Shown: piece by piece, positions 1 to 7,014 of the stretch | How positions within the stretch are numbered: the first letter of the stretch is position 1 | How the letters are laid out: every line of letters starts with the position of its first letter | NCBI GenBank assembly: GCA_002361365.1 | Contig: DEST01000041.1 | Coordinates: 1-7,014, forward strand | Direction of reading: 5' to 3' | DNA from: Alphaproteobacteria bacterium UBA3307 | GTDB taxonomy: Bacteria; Pseudomonadota; Alphaproteobacteria; RF32; CAG-239 | DNA length: 7,014 bases | Notes under the pieces: generated by a model | Database searches by the model: none | Told to the model about the DNA's origin: nothing | What the model saw: only the letters and a program-made list of their open reading frames with translations | Made by a program: the position numbers and the translations under genes

Positions 1-600
1 CAAACACAAGTTGCTACAGTTGAATTGAATACCAATGGTACTGAGCATCGTATAATGCACGATGCACCACAAACCATTACACGTTTTGTAACTAAGGGCA
101 CGTATCGTAACAGCAAGGATTTTTATCCGCTTTATTTGGCAAATTATATTTTTGGTGATTCCGGACTAAATTCACGCATTTCAAAAGTTATACGGGAACA
201 AGAAGGTTTAACTTACGGAATTTATACATATATGATATCTAAAAAGACAGCGGCATTGTTATCTGGAGCATATTCTGCAACGCCGGAAAATTTTGAGATT
301 GCTAAAAATTTATTATTGCAAGAATGGAAAAAAATGGCACATTTTGGTGTTACACCGGCAGAATTGCAGCAGGCAAAAGAAGCTTTGATATCATCGCATA
401 ATCTACGCTTTGCTTCTACTGGCGGAATAGCTGAAATGTTGGTGGCTATGCAACAATATGATTTAGGAGCGGATTTTTTAGAAAAACGTAATGATTATGT
501 GCGTGCGGTTACTTTGAATGAAGTCAACTCGGCGGCACGGAAATATTTTGCTGATGTTCCTGATTTTGTCATTGTCGGGAAAACAGATTCGGAAAAGTAG
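1..600 (+). CDS. M16-family (insulinase/pitrilysin-like) peptidase, C-terminal part, 5' truncated by window
   Basis: The frame is open from base 1 to the TAG at 598-600, so these 199 residues are the end of a longer protein. They read as the M16 C-terminal domain: a strand-forming segment (PQTITRFVTKG), then FGDSGLNSRISKVIREQEGLTYG, split here as FGDSGLNSR followed by REQEGLTYG, and a helical region ending in a small VIVG strand. Arg65 and Tyr72 of the visible fragment are seven residues apart, like the Arg/Tyr pair that contacts substrate in insulin-degrading enzyme. Family knowledge: M16 proteins are zinc peptidases of two halves. The N-terminal half carries HxxEH, and some bacteria split the roles between an active and an inactive subunit. 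The HxxEH region lies outside the window, so catalytic competence cannot be judged. Many bacterial members are periplasmic, but no signal peptide is visible here. The TTG at 25 is not a credible start because coding continues upstream. Confidence 0.9.
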   Translation, partial: QTQVATVELNTNGTEHRIMHDAPQTITRFVTKGTYRNSKDFYPLYLANYIFGDSGLNSRISKVIREQEGLTYGIYTYMISKKTAALLSGAYSATPENFEIAKNLLLQEWKKMAHFGVTPAELQQAKEALISSHNLRFASTGGIAEMLVAMQQYDLGADFLEKRNDYVRAVTLNEVNSAARKYFADVPDFVIVGKTDSEK

Positions 601-604
601 GAGG
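599..604 (+). promoter_or_regulatory. Shine-Dalgarno AGGAGG that fixes the pgi start
   Basis: A perfect AGGAGG overlaps the last two bases of the peptidase stop codon and lies 9 nt before the ATG at 614. It supports 614 as the pgi start over the longer in-frame opening at 518. The overlap also suggests translational coupling of the two genes. Confidence 0.85.
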
Positions 605-613
605 AAAGAAAAA

Positions 614-2254
614 ATGTTCGGTAGAACAAAAAACAAAGCGTGGAAAAATTTAGAGAATATCTATAAGCATTTTAAAGATACACAAATGAAAGATTTATTC
701 GCAACGGACCCAAAACGCGGCGAACTTTATGCAGAACAATTGGAAACAATGCTGGTGGATTATTCTAAAAATCGTATTGATGATAAGGTGTTGGAAGCAT
801 TGTTTGGATTGGCACGTGAACGCGGTTTGAAGGAAAAAATAAATGATATGTTTAGCGGCAAAAAAATCAATACAACCGAAAATCGTGCCGTATTGCATAT
901 TGCTTTGCGCAATCGTGCCAATACTCCGATTTATGTGGACGGACGCGATGTTATGCCGCAAATCAATGCTACGCTTGAAAAGGTAAAAGATTTTTCTGAA
1001 GCTGTGCGTTTGGGACGTTTTACCGGTTATACCGGCAAAAAACTGACAAACATTGTCAACATCGGTATCGGCGGTTCTGATTTGGGGCCGTATATGGTAT
1101 GCGAGGCTTTGCGTCATTATTGGGCAAAAGGTATAAATTGCTACTTTATATCCAACATTGACGGTACCGGTTGTGCTGAAGTTTTGAACAAAATAGACCC
1201 GGAAACAACTTTATTTATTGTGGCCTCAAAAACTTTTACAACGATTGAAACACTGACCAACGCACGCACTTGCCGTAAGTGGCTGGTCGATGCTTTGGGA
1301 GAACATGCGGTTGCTAAGCATTTTATTGCGCTTTCTACCAACAAAGAAGAAGTTGAAAAATTCGGTATCAATCCGGACAATATGTTCGCTTTTTGGGATT
1401 TTGTCGGTGGTCGCTATTCTGTGTGGTCGGCTATCGGGATGATTATTGCAATTGCTATCGGTTACAAAAATTTTGAGCGTATACTGGATGGTGCTTTTAC
1501 GATGGACGAACATTTTAAAAATACCGAATTTGAACATAATATACCGGTGATTTTGGCACTTATCGGAATCTGGTATAACAACTTTTACGGTGTGCACCGC
1601 TACGGTGTTATTCCGTATGACCAGTATTTGCAATATTTACCGGCATATTTGCAGCAGTTGGATATGGAAAGCAACGGTAAATCAGTGACGCTTGACAATA
1701 AATATGTTGATTATGCAACAGGGCCGGCATTGTTCGGTGGGGCAGGAACCAATGTTCAGCACTCTTTTTTCCAACTTTTGCATCAAGGAACGGAAATTGT
1801 GCCGATTGATTTGATAGTGCCGGCAATTTCGCATAATGAAATCGGGGCGCATCATCAAATTCTGTTGGCTAATGTTTTAGCACAAGGTGAAGCTTTGATG
1901 CGCGGCAAAACAGAGGAAGAAGCTGCTGCAGAAATGGAAGCGGCGGGCAAGTCTCAGGCAGAAATCAACCGTATGAAAAAATATAAAAGTTTTTCCGGTA
2001 ATCGTCCGACCAATACGATTGTTTTGAAAAAAGTAGACCCATTTACGCTTGGTATGTTGGTTGCGATGTATGAACATAAAGTTTTTGTGCAAAGCGTGAT
2101 TTGGAATGTTAATGCGTTTGACCAGTTTGGGGTTGAACTCGGTAAAAAATTGGCCCTCAATATTTTGCCGGAATTGCAGGGAACAGCGCATAATATTGAA
2201 CACGACAGCTCAACTGCGGCATTGATTAAGTATATCAAAAACATTCGTAAATAA
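614..2254 (+). CDS. pgi: Glucose-6-phosphate isomerase (phosphoglucose isomerase)
   Basis: Cytosolic enzyme interconverting glucose 6-phosphate and fructose 6-phosphate, in glycolysis and gluconeogenesis. The 546-residue product matches the long bacterial form (E. coli about 549). The first SIS domain has IGIGGSDLGP at 150-159. The family signature DFVGGRYSVWSAIG begins at 262, and the second signature ends FDQFGVELGKK. Expected catalytic residues are present: Glu352 in MESNGK, His383 in TNVQH and Lys511 in GVELGK. All are offset by exactly three from E. coli E355, H386 and K514, so the core has no net insertion between them. One departure: the loop before the catalytic His reads GGAGTNVQH, where E. 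coli-type enzymes read GEPGTNGQH. The start at 614 has a perfect Shine-Dalgarno; a longer in-frame opening at 518 would overlap the peptidase gene by 83 nt. It follows the peptidase by 13 nt and precedes mutL by 9 nt. Confidence 0.97.
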   Translation: MFGRTKNKAWKNLENIYKHFKDTQMKDLFATDPKRGELYAEQLETMLVDYSKNRIDDKVLEALFGLARERGLKEKINDMFSGKKINTTENRAVLHIALRNRANTPIYVDGRDVMPQINATLEKVKDFSEAVRLGRFTGYTGKKLTNIVNIGIGGSDLGPYMVCEALRHYWAKGINCYFISNIDGTGCAEVLNKIDPETTLFIVASKTFTTIETLTNARTCRKWLVDALGEHAVAKHFIALSTNKEEVEKFGINPDNMFAFWDFVGGRYSVWSAIGMIIAIAIGYKNFERILDGAFTMDEHFKNTEFEHNIPVILALIGIWYNNFYGVHRYGVIPYDQYLQYLPAYLQQLDMESNGKSVTLDNKYVDYATGPALFGGAGTNVQHSFFQLLHQGTEIVPIDLIVPAISHNEIGAHHQILLANVLAQGEALMRGKTEEEAAAEMEAAGKSQAEINRMKKYKSFSGNRPTNTIVLKKVDPFTLGMLVAMYEHKVFVQSVIWNVNAFDQFGVELGKKLALNILPELQGTAHNIEHDSSTAALIKYIKNIRK

Positions 2255-2263
2255 AGGAAAAAT

Positions 2264-4105
2264 ATGACCATTCGTGTACTACCGTCAAATCTTGTAAATC
2301 AAATCGCTGCTGGAGAAGTGATAGAACGTCCGGCGTCGGCGCTGAAAGAATTGGTAGAAAACGCGATTGATGCCGGTGCTCATAAAATAGAAGTATCACT
2401 GACCGGAGGTGGTAAAAATATGCTTTCCGTAACAGATGACGGTATTGGAATGACAGCCGATGAACTTTCTTTGGCCGTAGAACGTCATGCAACTTCAAAA
2501 TTACCGGACGGAGATTTGTTTCAGATTAATTTTTTGGGGTTTAGAGGGGAAGCGTTGCCGTCAATCGGCTCAGTAGCAAAGTTAAGCATTAGTTCACGTA
2601 AAAAGGGAAGTGCGGAAGGTTATAAAATAACTGTCGAAGGCGGAAAAAAAGGCGCAGTAGAACCGACAGCAATCAGCAGTGGTACACGAATTGAAGTGCG
2701 AGATTTATTTTATACCACACCGGCACGGCTTAAGTTTTTAAAAGCCGATTCCTCCGAAACTGCTCAATGTGTTGATATGTTACAACGAATTGCGCTAGCC
2801 AATCCGCATATTGCATTTTATCTTTACGCCGACGGCCGCAAGAAATTAGCACTGAATGATTGTAATGGTGCAGTGCCAGAAGCTCGACGGCAGCGAGTTG
2901 CCGATGTTATGGGAACGGAGTTCAAAGAAAATTCGGTGCCGATTACGGCGCAGAATGAGTTTTGTGATATCAGCGGCTTTGTGAGTTTGCCGACCTATCA
3001 CAAGGCTAATTCACTTTCTGAATATTTGTTTGTGAACAATCGTCCGGTGCGTGACAAGCTTATTTTAGGTGCAATCAAAGGTGCATATCAGGATATGATG
3101 ATGAGTGGACGCTATCCGGTTTGTGCGATTTTTATTCACGTTAATCCGCGTTATGTTGATGTGAATGTGCATCCTACCAAAGCCGAGGTGCGTTTTTATG
3201 ACAATGGCTCGGTGCGCTCTCTGTTGGTTGGTGCCATTCGCAACGCGCTGAGTTTTGGCAGTCAGCACAGTGCAAATACCGGAGGTTTGGAACATTTATT
3301 GATGCGGCAAATCACGGCTGAAACCGAGCGGATGAAAGTAATTCCGAAAATTGGTGATTTGCTTGTGCACGATTCCGCTCGTGAGTATCCGCATTTTCAA
3401 CGACCTATCTCTACCGCTCCGGCGCATCACCGTTCTATGCCGGAAGTAAACTTACCACAACTTGAACGTGAATTTTCTGTGCGAGTGGCAGATGAACCTT
3501 CGCCGCAAACTTTGGAACAAGTAGGAGAGTTAGGTTTAGCCAAAGCGCAGTTTCATAATACCTACATTATTTCACAAACTGAAGATAGTATCATTATTGT
3601 AGACCAACACGCCGCACACGAACGCATCACAATGGAACATCTTAAACAAAGTATAACAAAGCACGAGCGTATTCCGGCGCAAATGCTTCTGATACCGGAA
3701 ATTGTGGATTTATCAGCTTTGGATAAAGAAAACATTTTGGAATATTCAAAAACATTGGCTGAACTTGGTTTGGTGGTGGAAGAATTTGGTGCATCTGCTA
3801 TTTTGGTGCGTGAAATTCCGGCACTTTTGGGGGATACCGATATACAAAAACTGATTAAAGATTTGGCGGCGGAAATTTCCGAATGGGGTAATGCTTACGC
3901 TTTAACCGATAAAATTCATCATATTTGTGCCACCATCGCCTGTCATGGTTCTGTGCGTGCAGGGCGTGCGCTTAATATTGAAGAAATGAATCGACTTTTG
4001 CGTGATATGGAAAAAACAGAGCATTCCGGACAGTGTAATCACGGTCGTCCGACTTATGTAAAGGTTAGGTTAGTGGATATTGAAAAACTTTTTGAAAGAA
4101 GATAA
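2264..4105 (+). CDS. mutL: DNA mismatch repair protein MutL, endonuclease-type
   Basis: MutL links MutS mismatch recognition to strand removal. The 613-residue product has the GHKL ATPase N-domain: KELVENAIDAGA with Glu29 and Asn33 at E. coli numbering, DDGIGM at 58-63, RHATSKL, GFRGEAL at 92-98, and the transducer motif VHPTK around 302-306. A variable linker (about 335-425) joins the C-terminal dimerisation domain. That domain carries the endonuclease motif DQHA(x)2E(x)4E at 447-458, then ACHGSVRAG (559-567) and CNHGRP (591-596), which resemble the zinc-site motifs of nicking MutL proteins. QMLLIP at 473-478 sits where the beta-clamp-binding motif lies in such proteins. E. coli MutL lacks the nuclease motif, so this host probably nicks with MutL itself and needs no MutH; that is inference. 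AGGA at 2255-2258 lies 5 nt before the ATG. The 9-nt gap after pgi suggests co-transcription. Confidence 0.97.
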   Translation: MTIRVLPSNLVNQIAAGEVIERPASALKELVENAIDAGAHKIEVSLTGGGKNMLSVTDDGIGMTADELSLAVERHATSKLPDGDLFQINFLGFRGEALPSIGSVAKLSISSRKKGSAEGYKITVEGGKKGAVEPTAISSGTRIEVRDLFYTTPARLKFLKADSSETAQCVDMLQRIALANPHIAFYLYADGRKKLALNDCNGAVPEARRQRVADVMGTEFKENSVPITAQNEFCDISGFVSLPTYHKANSLSEYLFVNNRPVRDKLILGAIKGAYQDMMMSGRYPVCAIFIHVNPRYVDVNVHPTKAEVRFYDNGSVRSLLVGAIRNALSFGSQHSANTGGLEHLLMRQITAETERMKVIPKIGDLLVHDSAREYPHFQRPISTAPAHHRSMPEVNLPQLEREFSVRVADEPSPQTLEQVGELGLAKAQFHNTYIISQTEDSIIIVDQHAAHERITMEHLKQSITKHERIPAQMLLIPEIVDLSALDKENILEYSKTLAELGLVVEEFGASAILVREIPALLGDTDIQKLIKDLAAEISEWGNAYALTDKIHHICATIACHGSVRAGRALNIEEMNRLLRDMEKTEHSGQCNHGRPTYVKVRLVDIEKLFERR

Positions 4106-4196
4106 AATCCTGATAAAGGGCATCTGCTTGTAATTTTTCTCCTTGTGTACCTTTTTTGTAAACGTCGTCGCAAAGGCGCGGATTTTTTAGCGCCAT
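4065..4196 (-). pseudogene. Short protein-like minus-strand frame after mutL, possible gene remnant
   Basis: The minus strand is open from 4229 down to a TAA at 4065-4067. From the ATG at 4196 it encodes 43 residues; upstream in frame it is blocked by TAA and then TGA. The intergenic part reads like ordinary protein (for example SQDEKYMALKNPRLC and, further on, GEKLQADALYQDF), with balanced charged, aromatic and helix-forming residues. This character ends almost exactly at the mutL stop codon, after which the frame only mirrors mutL codons. I do not recognise the family, and the ATG has no good ribosome binding site. It is best read as the 3' remnant of a lost minus-strand gene. A small real protein or chance are the alternatives. 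Confidence 0.3.
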
Positions 4197-4205
4197 ATAT
4201 TTTTC
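4175..4205 (+). terminator. Possible intrinsic terminator after mutL
   Basis: A GGCGC / GCGCC stem (4175-4179 with 4190-4194) encloses a 10-nt loop. It is followed by an AT-rich run with five consecutive T at 4201-4205 or just before. It lies about 70 nt past the mutL stop and just before the promoter candidate of the next gene, which fits the end of the upstream operon. The stem is only 5 bp and the loop is long, so it is a weak example. Confidence 0.35.
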
Positions 4206-4208
4206 ATC

Positions 4209-4236
4209 TTGACTTAAAAATGATTTTGTTTATCAT
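4209..4236 (+). promoter_or_regulatory. Candidate sigma70-type promoter for the 4261 gene
   Basis: TTGACT at 4209-4214 is one base from the -35 consensus. A 16-nt spacer leads to TATCAT at 4231-4236, one base from TATAAT. Initiation would fall near 4243 and give a leader of about 18 nt. This leader includes AGAGGA at 4247-4252, 8 nt before the ATG at 4261. A perfect TATAAT at 4239-4244 is also present, but it has no -35 at usable distance. The region 4221-4246 is an imperfect inverted repeat (TGATT...AATCA), which could be an operator or simply AT-rich chance. Confidence 0.5.
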
Positions 4237-4260
4237 AATATAATCAAGAGGATAACGCCG

Positions 4261-5880
4261 ATGTTACGTTTTGCCGATTTGAAATACAGCTTGGAAGAGT
4301 TGGAAAATGATGCGATACACTATTTGAAAACACAGGTGTATAAGCCGGCTTTTGCGGCGGAAGTCAAAGAATTTATGTACGACGATTTGTGCGACTTTAA
4401 ATCTTGTTATGATGACAACGAATACGCTTTTCAAAGCATCTATTATGATGAATATGTAACCGAATATACTGATAATGGTGAAACAGTTGTACCTCAGGTC
4501 AATTTTAAGCAACTTGCTCGCGATTTGGAAGCTGACTTTAATTCGTGGAATATGACCGATGAAGAAGTTGAACGGTATATTTTTATGCTTGAAAGCGAAT
4601 TTAGAAAAAATGCTTATTGCTCTCATATGGAGCCATATTTCTTAGGCTATGACGGTGTGGTGGCAACGGTGATTACCGGATATTCTCGTGACCCGCTATT
4701 TTCAATATATTCAATGGTACGCGAGTGGGGAATGGCGCTTGATTTCAAAAAAATGTATCCGGAACAAATGCGCAAATTCGGTTTTCGGTATCAATATATC
4801 AGAGAAAATTTTTCCGGTGACGAACGCTTGAAACAACTGATTGACTTTCGTGATAAATATAAAATAACCCTTAAAACAATCGGAATACTCAGAGCTGTAC
4901 ACTCCAGCCTATTTGCGTATGCTTATTTGTATTTAAAGGCTTTTTTATTTGAAGAAACAGCGGAAATTAAAGATTTTATTATGGATACGGCCTCGTCGCA
5001 AATTTATTTGTTATTGCAAGGAGAAAATGTGCCGGTAATTGATTTTCCTCTGGTTAAAGAAATGTTGGAACAACTTGATAATAGCCGTTGCCGGGAGCTT
5101 ATTTTACCAACCGGCACAATGAATTGGGATGCTATTTACGAGTTTGTCAGCGAAGTCATCTCTGATTGCGGAGGGCTTGAAAATTTGCGTGCTCTAGGCT
5201 TTGAAGGTATTGCGGCCAAAACCATTCGTTCTTTTTGGAATAAAAGCGCCAATATGCAAAAAATGCTTAAAATTTTGCGCCAATTGGCGATGGGTAACAG
5301 TGACCCGATTATCAGTAGGTTGATAGAAATGTGCGAATATCGCTTAGGACGTCCGGATAGCAAGAAAAAACGTCGAATGGAGCGCTTTATTGAACATACA
5401 AGACGTTTGCTTGCGGCTCACGCTTATGAAAATACTCGCACCCGAATGATAGACCAGACCTTTATCGCGGCTTTTCCGTCCGTATTTTTGGTGTATTTTC
5501 AATGGCATCATAATTTTAGAAATATTTATCCCAAAGTTCCCAAACAGCAGGTGTATGAAGAAAATAATCGTATAAAACGACAGGCAGAAGATACACTTAA
5601 AAATAAAATATATGTTGAAGATACCGTTCGTGCCAAACTTAAAGAAGAATTGCAAAGAGATACTTTGCGCATAAATCGAGATGAAAATACCGTAAATTTA
5701 CGGTTACGGACGGAAACTCAACGCCAAAATAAGGATATGGCGGAGGGTGATAAAATTCGTTCGATTATACAGAATCGCGACCGTACACTTTCCGGCTTGA
5801 TTGACGAGCAAAAAAATAAAAAACAGGAAGTTGCCGCAACAAATATTTTAGAAAAAGCTCAACGTCAAAATTCATTATAA
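4261..5880 (+). CDS. Protein of unknown function, 539 residues, with charged helical C-terminal tail
   Basis: I do not recognise this family and assign no function. The ATG at 4261 has AGAGGA 8 nt upstream and its own promoter candidate. There is no signal peptide. Residues 36-70 are rich in Asp, Glu and Tyr (KEFMYDDLCDF, then YYDEYVTEY). Residues 100-400 look like a mostly helical globular region. Two hydrophobic stretches, 203-230 and 399-416 (FIAAFPSVFLVYFQW), could be buried helices or weak membrane segments. A basic cluster KKKRRMER lies at 368-375. From about 427 to the end the chain is dominated by Lys, Arg, Glu, Gln, Asn and Asp with few hydrophobics, so a long exposed helix or coiled coil is likely. 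Six cysteines (44, 49, 120, 277, 303, 358) form no metal-site pattern I know. Length and composition support a real gene; a structural or adaptor role is only a guess. Confidence 0.85.
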   Translation: MLRFADLKYSLEELENDAIHYLKTQVYKPAFAAEVKEFMYDDLCDFKSCYDDNEYAFQSIYYDEYVTEYTDNGETVVPQVNFKQLARDLEADFNSWNMTDEEVERYIFMLESEFRKNAYCSHMEPYFLGYDGVVATVITGYSRDPLFSIYSMVREWGMALDFKKMYPEQMRKFGFRYQYIRENFSGDERLKQLIDFRDKYKITLKTIGILRAVHSSLFAYAYLYLKAFLFEETAEIKDFIMDTASSQIYLLLQGENVPVIDFPLVKEMLEQLDNSRCRELILPTGTMNWDAIYEFVSEVISDCGGLENLRALGFEGIAAKTIRSFWNKSANMQKMLKILRQLAMGNSDPIISRLIEMCEYRLGRPDSKKKRRMERFIEHTRRLLAAHAYENTRTRMIDQTFIAAFPSVFLVYFQWHHNFRNIYPKVPKQQVYEENNRIKRQAEDTLKNKIYVEDTVRAKLKEELQRDTLRINRDENTVNLRLRTETQRQNKDMAEGDKIRSIIQNRDRTLSGLIDEQKNKKQEVAATNILEKAQRQNSL

Positions 5881-5885
5881 TTGCC

Positions 5886-7014
5886 TCAAAAGTTTGTATA
5901 ATCAATATAATATAAATTTTCTGCTTGTTTTATAAGCCACGGATAAAGCTTTTGATTGCATATAACTTTACCATAAAGCTTATCGGTATTTTTTGAGGGT
6001 TCGACATAATAGGCCGAACTGGCAATTTTGGGGAGATAGATGGTCTGTACATTATGTTTTTTTAACAGCGTTTTCAATTCATTTTCGTCAGTTGTAAACC
6101 ACATGGTATGATTGTCGGAAATACCTTCAATGTTGGTGTGATATGGCGCACCGACCGCATCGATATCCAGATAATATACCAGCTCCGGCGCTCGAAATAA
6201 GTCTGTCAATACTGTATTATAAATTTGTGGTATAGTATGCCGTATCGGTTTATAGCTAAAGGAACCTAAATAAAAAATCAGGGCAACAATGTATAAAAGA
6301 GATTTCCATTTATAAGCATCATTTTGTTGCGCTTTATACAGCAAAATAAACAGTGTCAGACCATATACAATCACGAAAATTACAAGATAATATGTGAAAA
6401 ACCTACGACATAACAGTGCCATTACAAATATCGGGATAAAAAACAGCAAAAGATTGATGATATAAGACTGACGTAATTTGCTGAGAAACAACAACCATAA
6501 CATACTCCCAAAACCAACTATGAATGCCGGAATTTCGTATCCTAACAAAGGCTGATGCTGCATTTCATCAACTCTTAAAATGAAAACTTCGAACACGGTC
6601 TGATTATATATAGGAACTAATATATTTTCGCAACCGAAAATCAACAACATAAAAAAGCCGGAAACTATGGCAGCAAAGCCAAACGCAGCAATTAAAACAC
6701 TCTTGCGATTGGTTTTAAGGTGTTTTAAGACCAGAAAAGATAAAAAAATCAAAGCCGTAAGAGTAGAATGTATAACGGATAGGCGGTTAATATCAAGCAT
6801 CGCATATCCTTGGTACGGCGGGTTAAGCAACCAAGCAATGGTAGTACTCAAAAACAGGCCTAAAGAAAAATATAGCAATTCTCTACCGTCGTGTTGATAA
6901 AAAATGCGATTCACGGCTAAAACCGATAGCATAATCGCAACGATAAATAGGCCTTCTAAGGCGGAAGATGCCCACATTCCTACACCGCATAATAAGCCGC
7001 ACCAAAATAAATGT
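5886..7014 (-). CDS. Polytopic membrane protein, probable GT-C-type glycosyltransferase relative, C-terminal part
   Basis: The frame stays open to the right edge (reading LFWCGLLCGVG before the Met at 6977), so the true start lies outside. From that Met, 363 residues are visible. About eight hydrophobic spans lie near 8-26, 33-52, 71-85, 94-115, 148-167, 172-190, 194-215 and 227-242. A soluble domain follows, at about 245-363. The topology of many membrane spans followed by a soluble C-terminal domain fits GT-C enzymes, which transfer sugar from lipid-linked donors. Two local features support this from memory. RVDEMQHQPLL (135-145) recalls the SVSE loop of STT3-type oligosaccharyltransferases. 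GAPYHTNIEGISD (276-288) recalls a YHRN-type motif in alphaproteobacterial membrane proteins of this layout. The acidic first-loop motif that would test catalysis lies outside the window. It converges on the 4261 gene with a 5-nt gap. Confidence 0.75.
   Translation of the reverse strand, partial: HLFWCGLLCGVGMWASSALEGLFIVAIMLSVLAVNRIFYQHDGRELLYFSLGLFLSTTIAWLLNPPYQGYAMLDINRLSVIHSTLTALIFLSFLVLKHLKTNRKSVLIAAFGFAAIVSGFFMLLIFGCENILVPIYNQTVFEVFILRVDEMQHQPLLGYEIPAFIVGFGSMLWLLFLSKLRQSYIINLLLFFIPIFVMALLCRRFFTYYLVIFVIVYGLTLFILLYKAQQNDAYKWKSLLYIVALIFYLGSFSYKPIRHTIPQIYNTVLTDLFRAPELVYYLDIDAVGAPYHTNIEGISDNHTMWFTTDENELKTLLKKHNVQTIYLPKIASSAYYVEPSKNTDKLYGKVICNQKLYPWLIKQAENLYYIDYTNF

Noticed and set aside
518..613. 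Upstream in-frame extension of pgi starting at 518
   Set aside because: It overlaps the peptidase gene in another frame, does not look like PGI N-terminal sequence, and lacks a ribosome binding site. The ATG at 614 has a perfect one and gives the family's length.
695..1633. Minus-strand open frames opposite pgi
   Set aside because: They mirror clear pgi codons, and their translations show no recognisable domain or good start.
4239..4244. Perfect TATAAT as the -10 box of the unknown gene
   Set aside because: The only good -35 (4209-4214) is 24 nt away, which is too far. TATCAT at 16 nt is the better partner.
4264..5655. Minus-strand open frames opposite the 539-residue gene
   Set aside because: They overlap a longer, well-started plus-strand frame and have Ile/Phe-rich composition typical of antisense shadows.
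5941..5983. Two copies of ATAAAGCTT forming a partial inverted repeat near the convergent junction
   Set aside because: They lie inside the membrane protein coding region, the stem would be AT-rich and the loop long, so a terminator is not supported.
6667..6897. Plus-strand frame of 76 codons inside the membrane protein gene
   Set aside because: It lies antisense to strongly hydrophobic membrane-segment codons and has no ribosome binding site of note.
6975..6977. Met at 6977 as the start of the membrane protein
   Set aside because: The frame remains open and hydrophobic up to the window edge, so this is an internal Met.

Overview
The window looks like a piece of chromosome from a low-GC alphaproteobacterium (GC judged by eye at about 40%). 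Support for this is modest. MutL ends in the variant CNHGRP instead of the usual CPHGRP, which I associate with alphaproteobacteria. MutL also carries its own endonuclease motif, so it is not the MutH-dependent enterobacterial type. The last gene resembles membrane proteins I recall from alphaproteobacteria. I see no mobile element, CRISPR array, tRNA or rRNA.

Layout. Positions 1-4105 hold three plus-strand genes packed closely enough to be one transcript. They are the 3' end of an M16-family peptidase (1-600), glucose-6-phosphate isomerase pgi (614-2254) and the mismatch-repair gene mutL (2264-4105). The gaps are 13 and 9 nt, and the Shine-Dalgarno of pgi overlaps the stop codon of the peptidase gene. 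A 155-nt gap follows (4106-4260). It holds a possible terminator hairpin, a promoter candidate for the next gene and, on the minus strand, a short protein-like open frame that may be the decayed end of a lost gene. Positions 4261-5880 encode a 539-residue protein I do not recognise, with a highly charged, probably helical tail. Only 5 nt separate it from a convergent minus-strand gene (5886-7014, running off the right edge). That gene encodes a polytopic membrane protein with a soluble C-terminal domain, which looks like a GT-C-type glycosyltransferase relative.

How the genes work together. Peptidase, PGI and MutL have no obvious common pathway (proteolysis, central carbon metabolism, DNA repair), so their clustering is probably co-transcription of housekeeping genes. 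The unknown protein has its own promoter candidate and cannot be tied to a neighbour's function. The least explained parts are the 539-residue protein, the minus-strand remnant after mutL and the membrane protein. Nothing here amounts to a clear new defence or mobile system.
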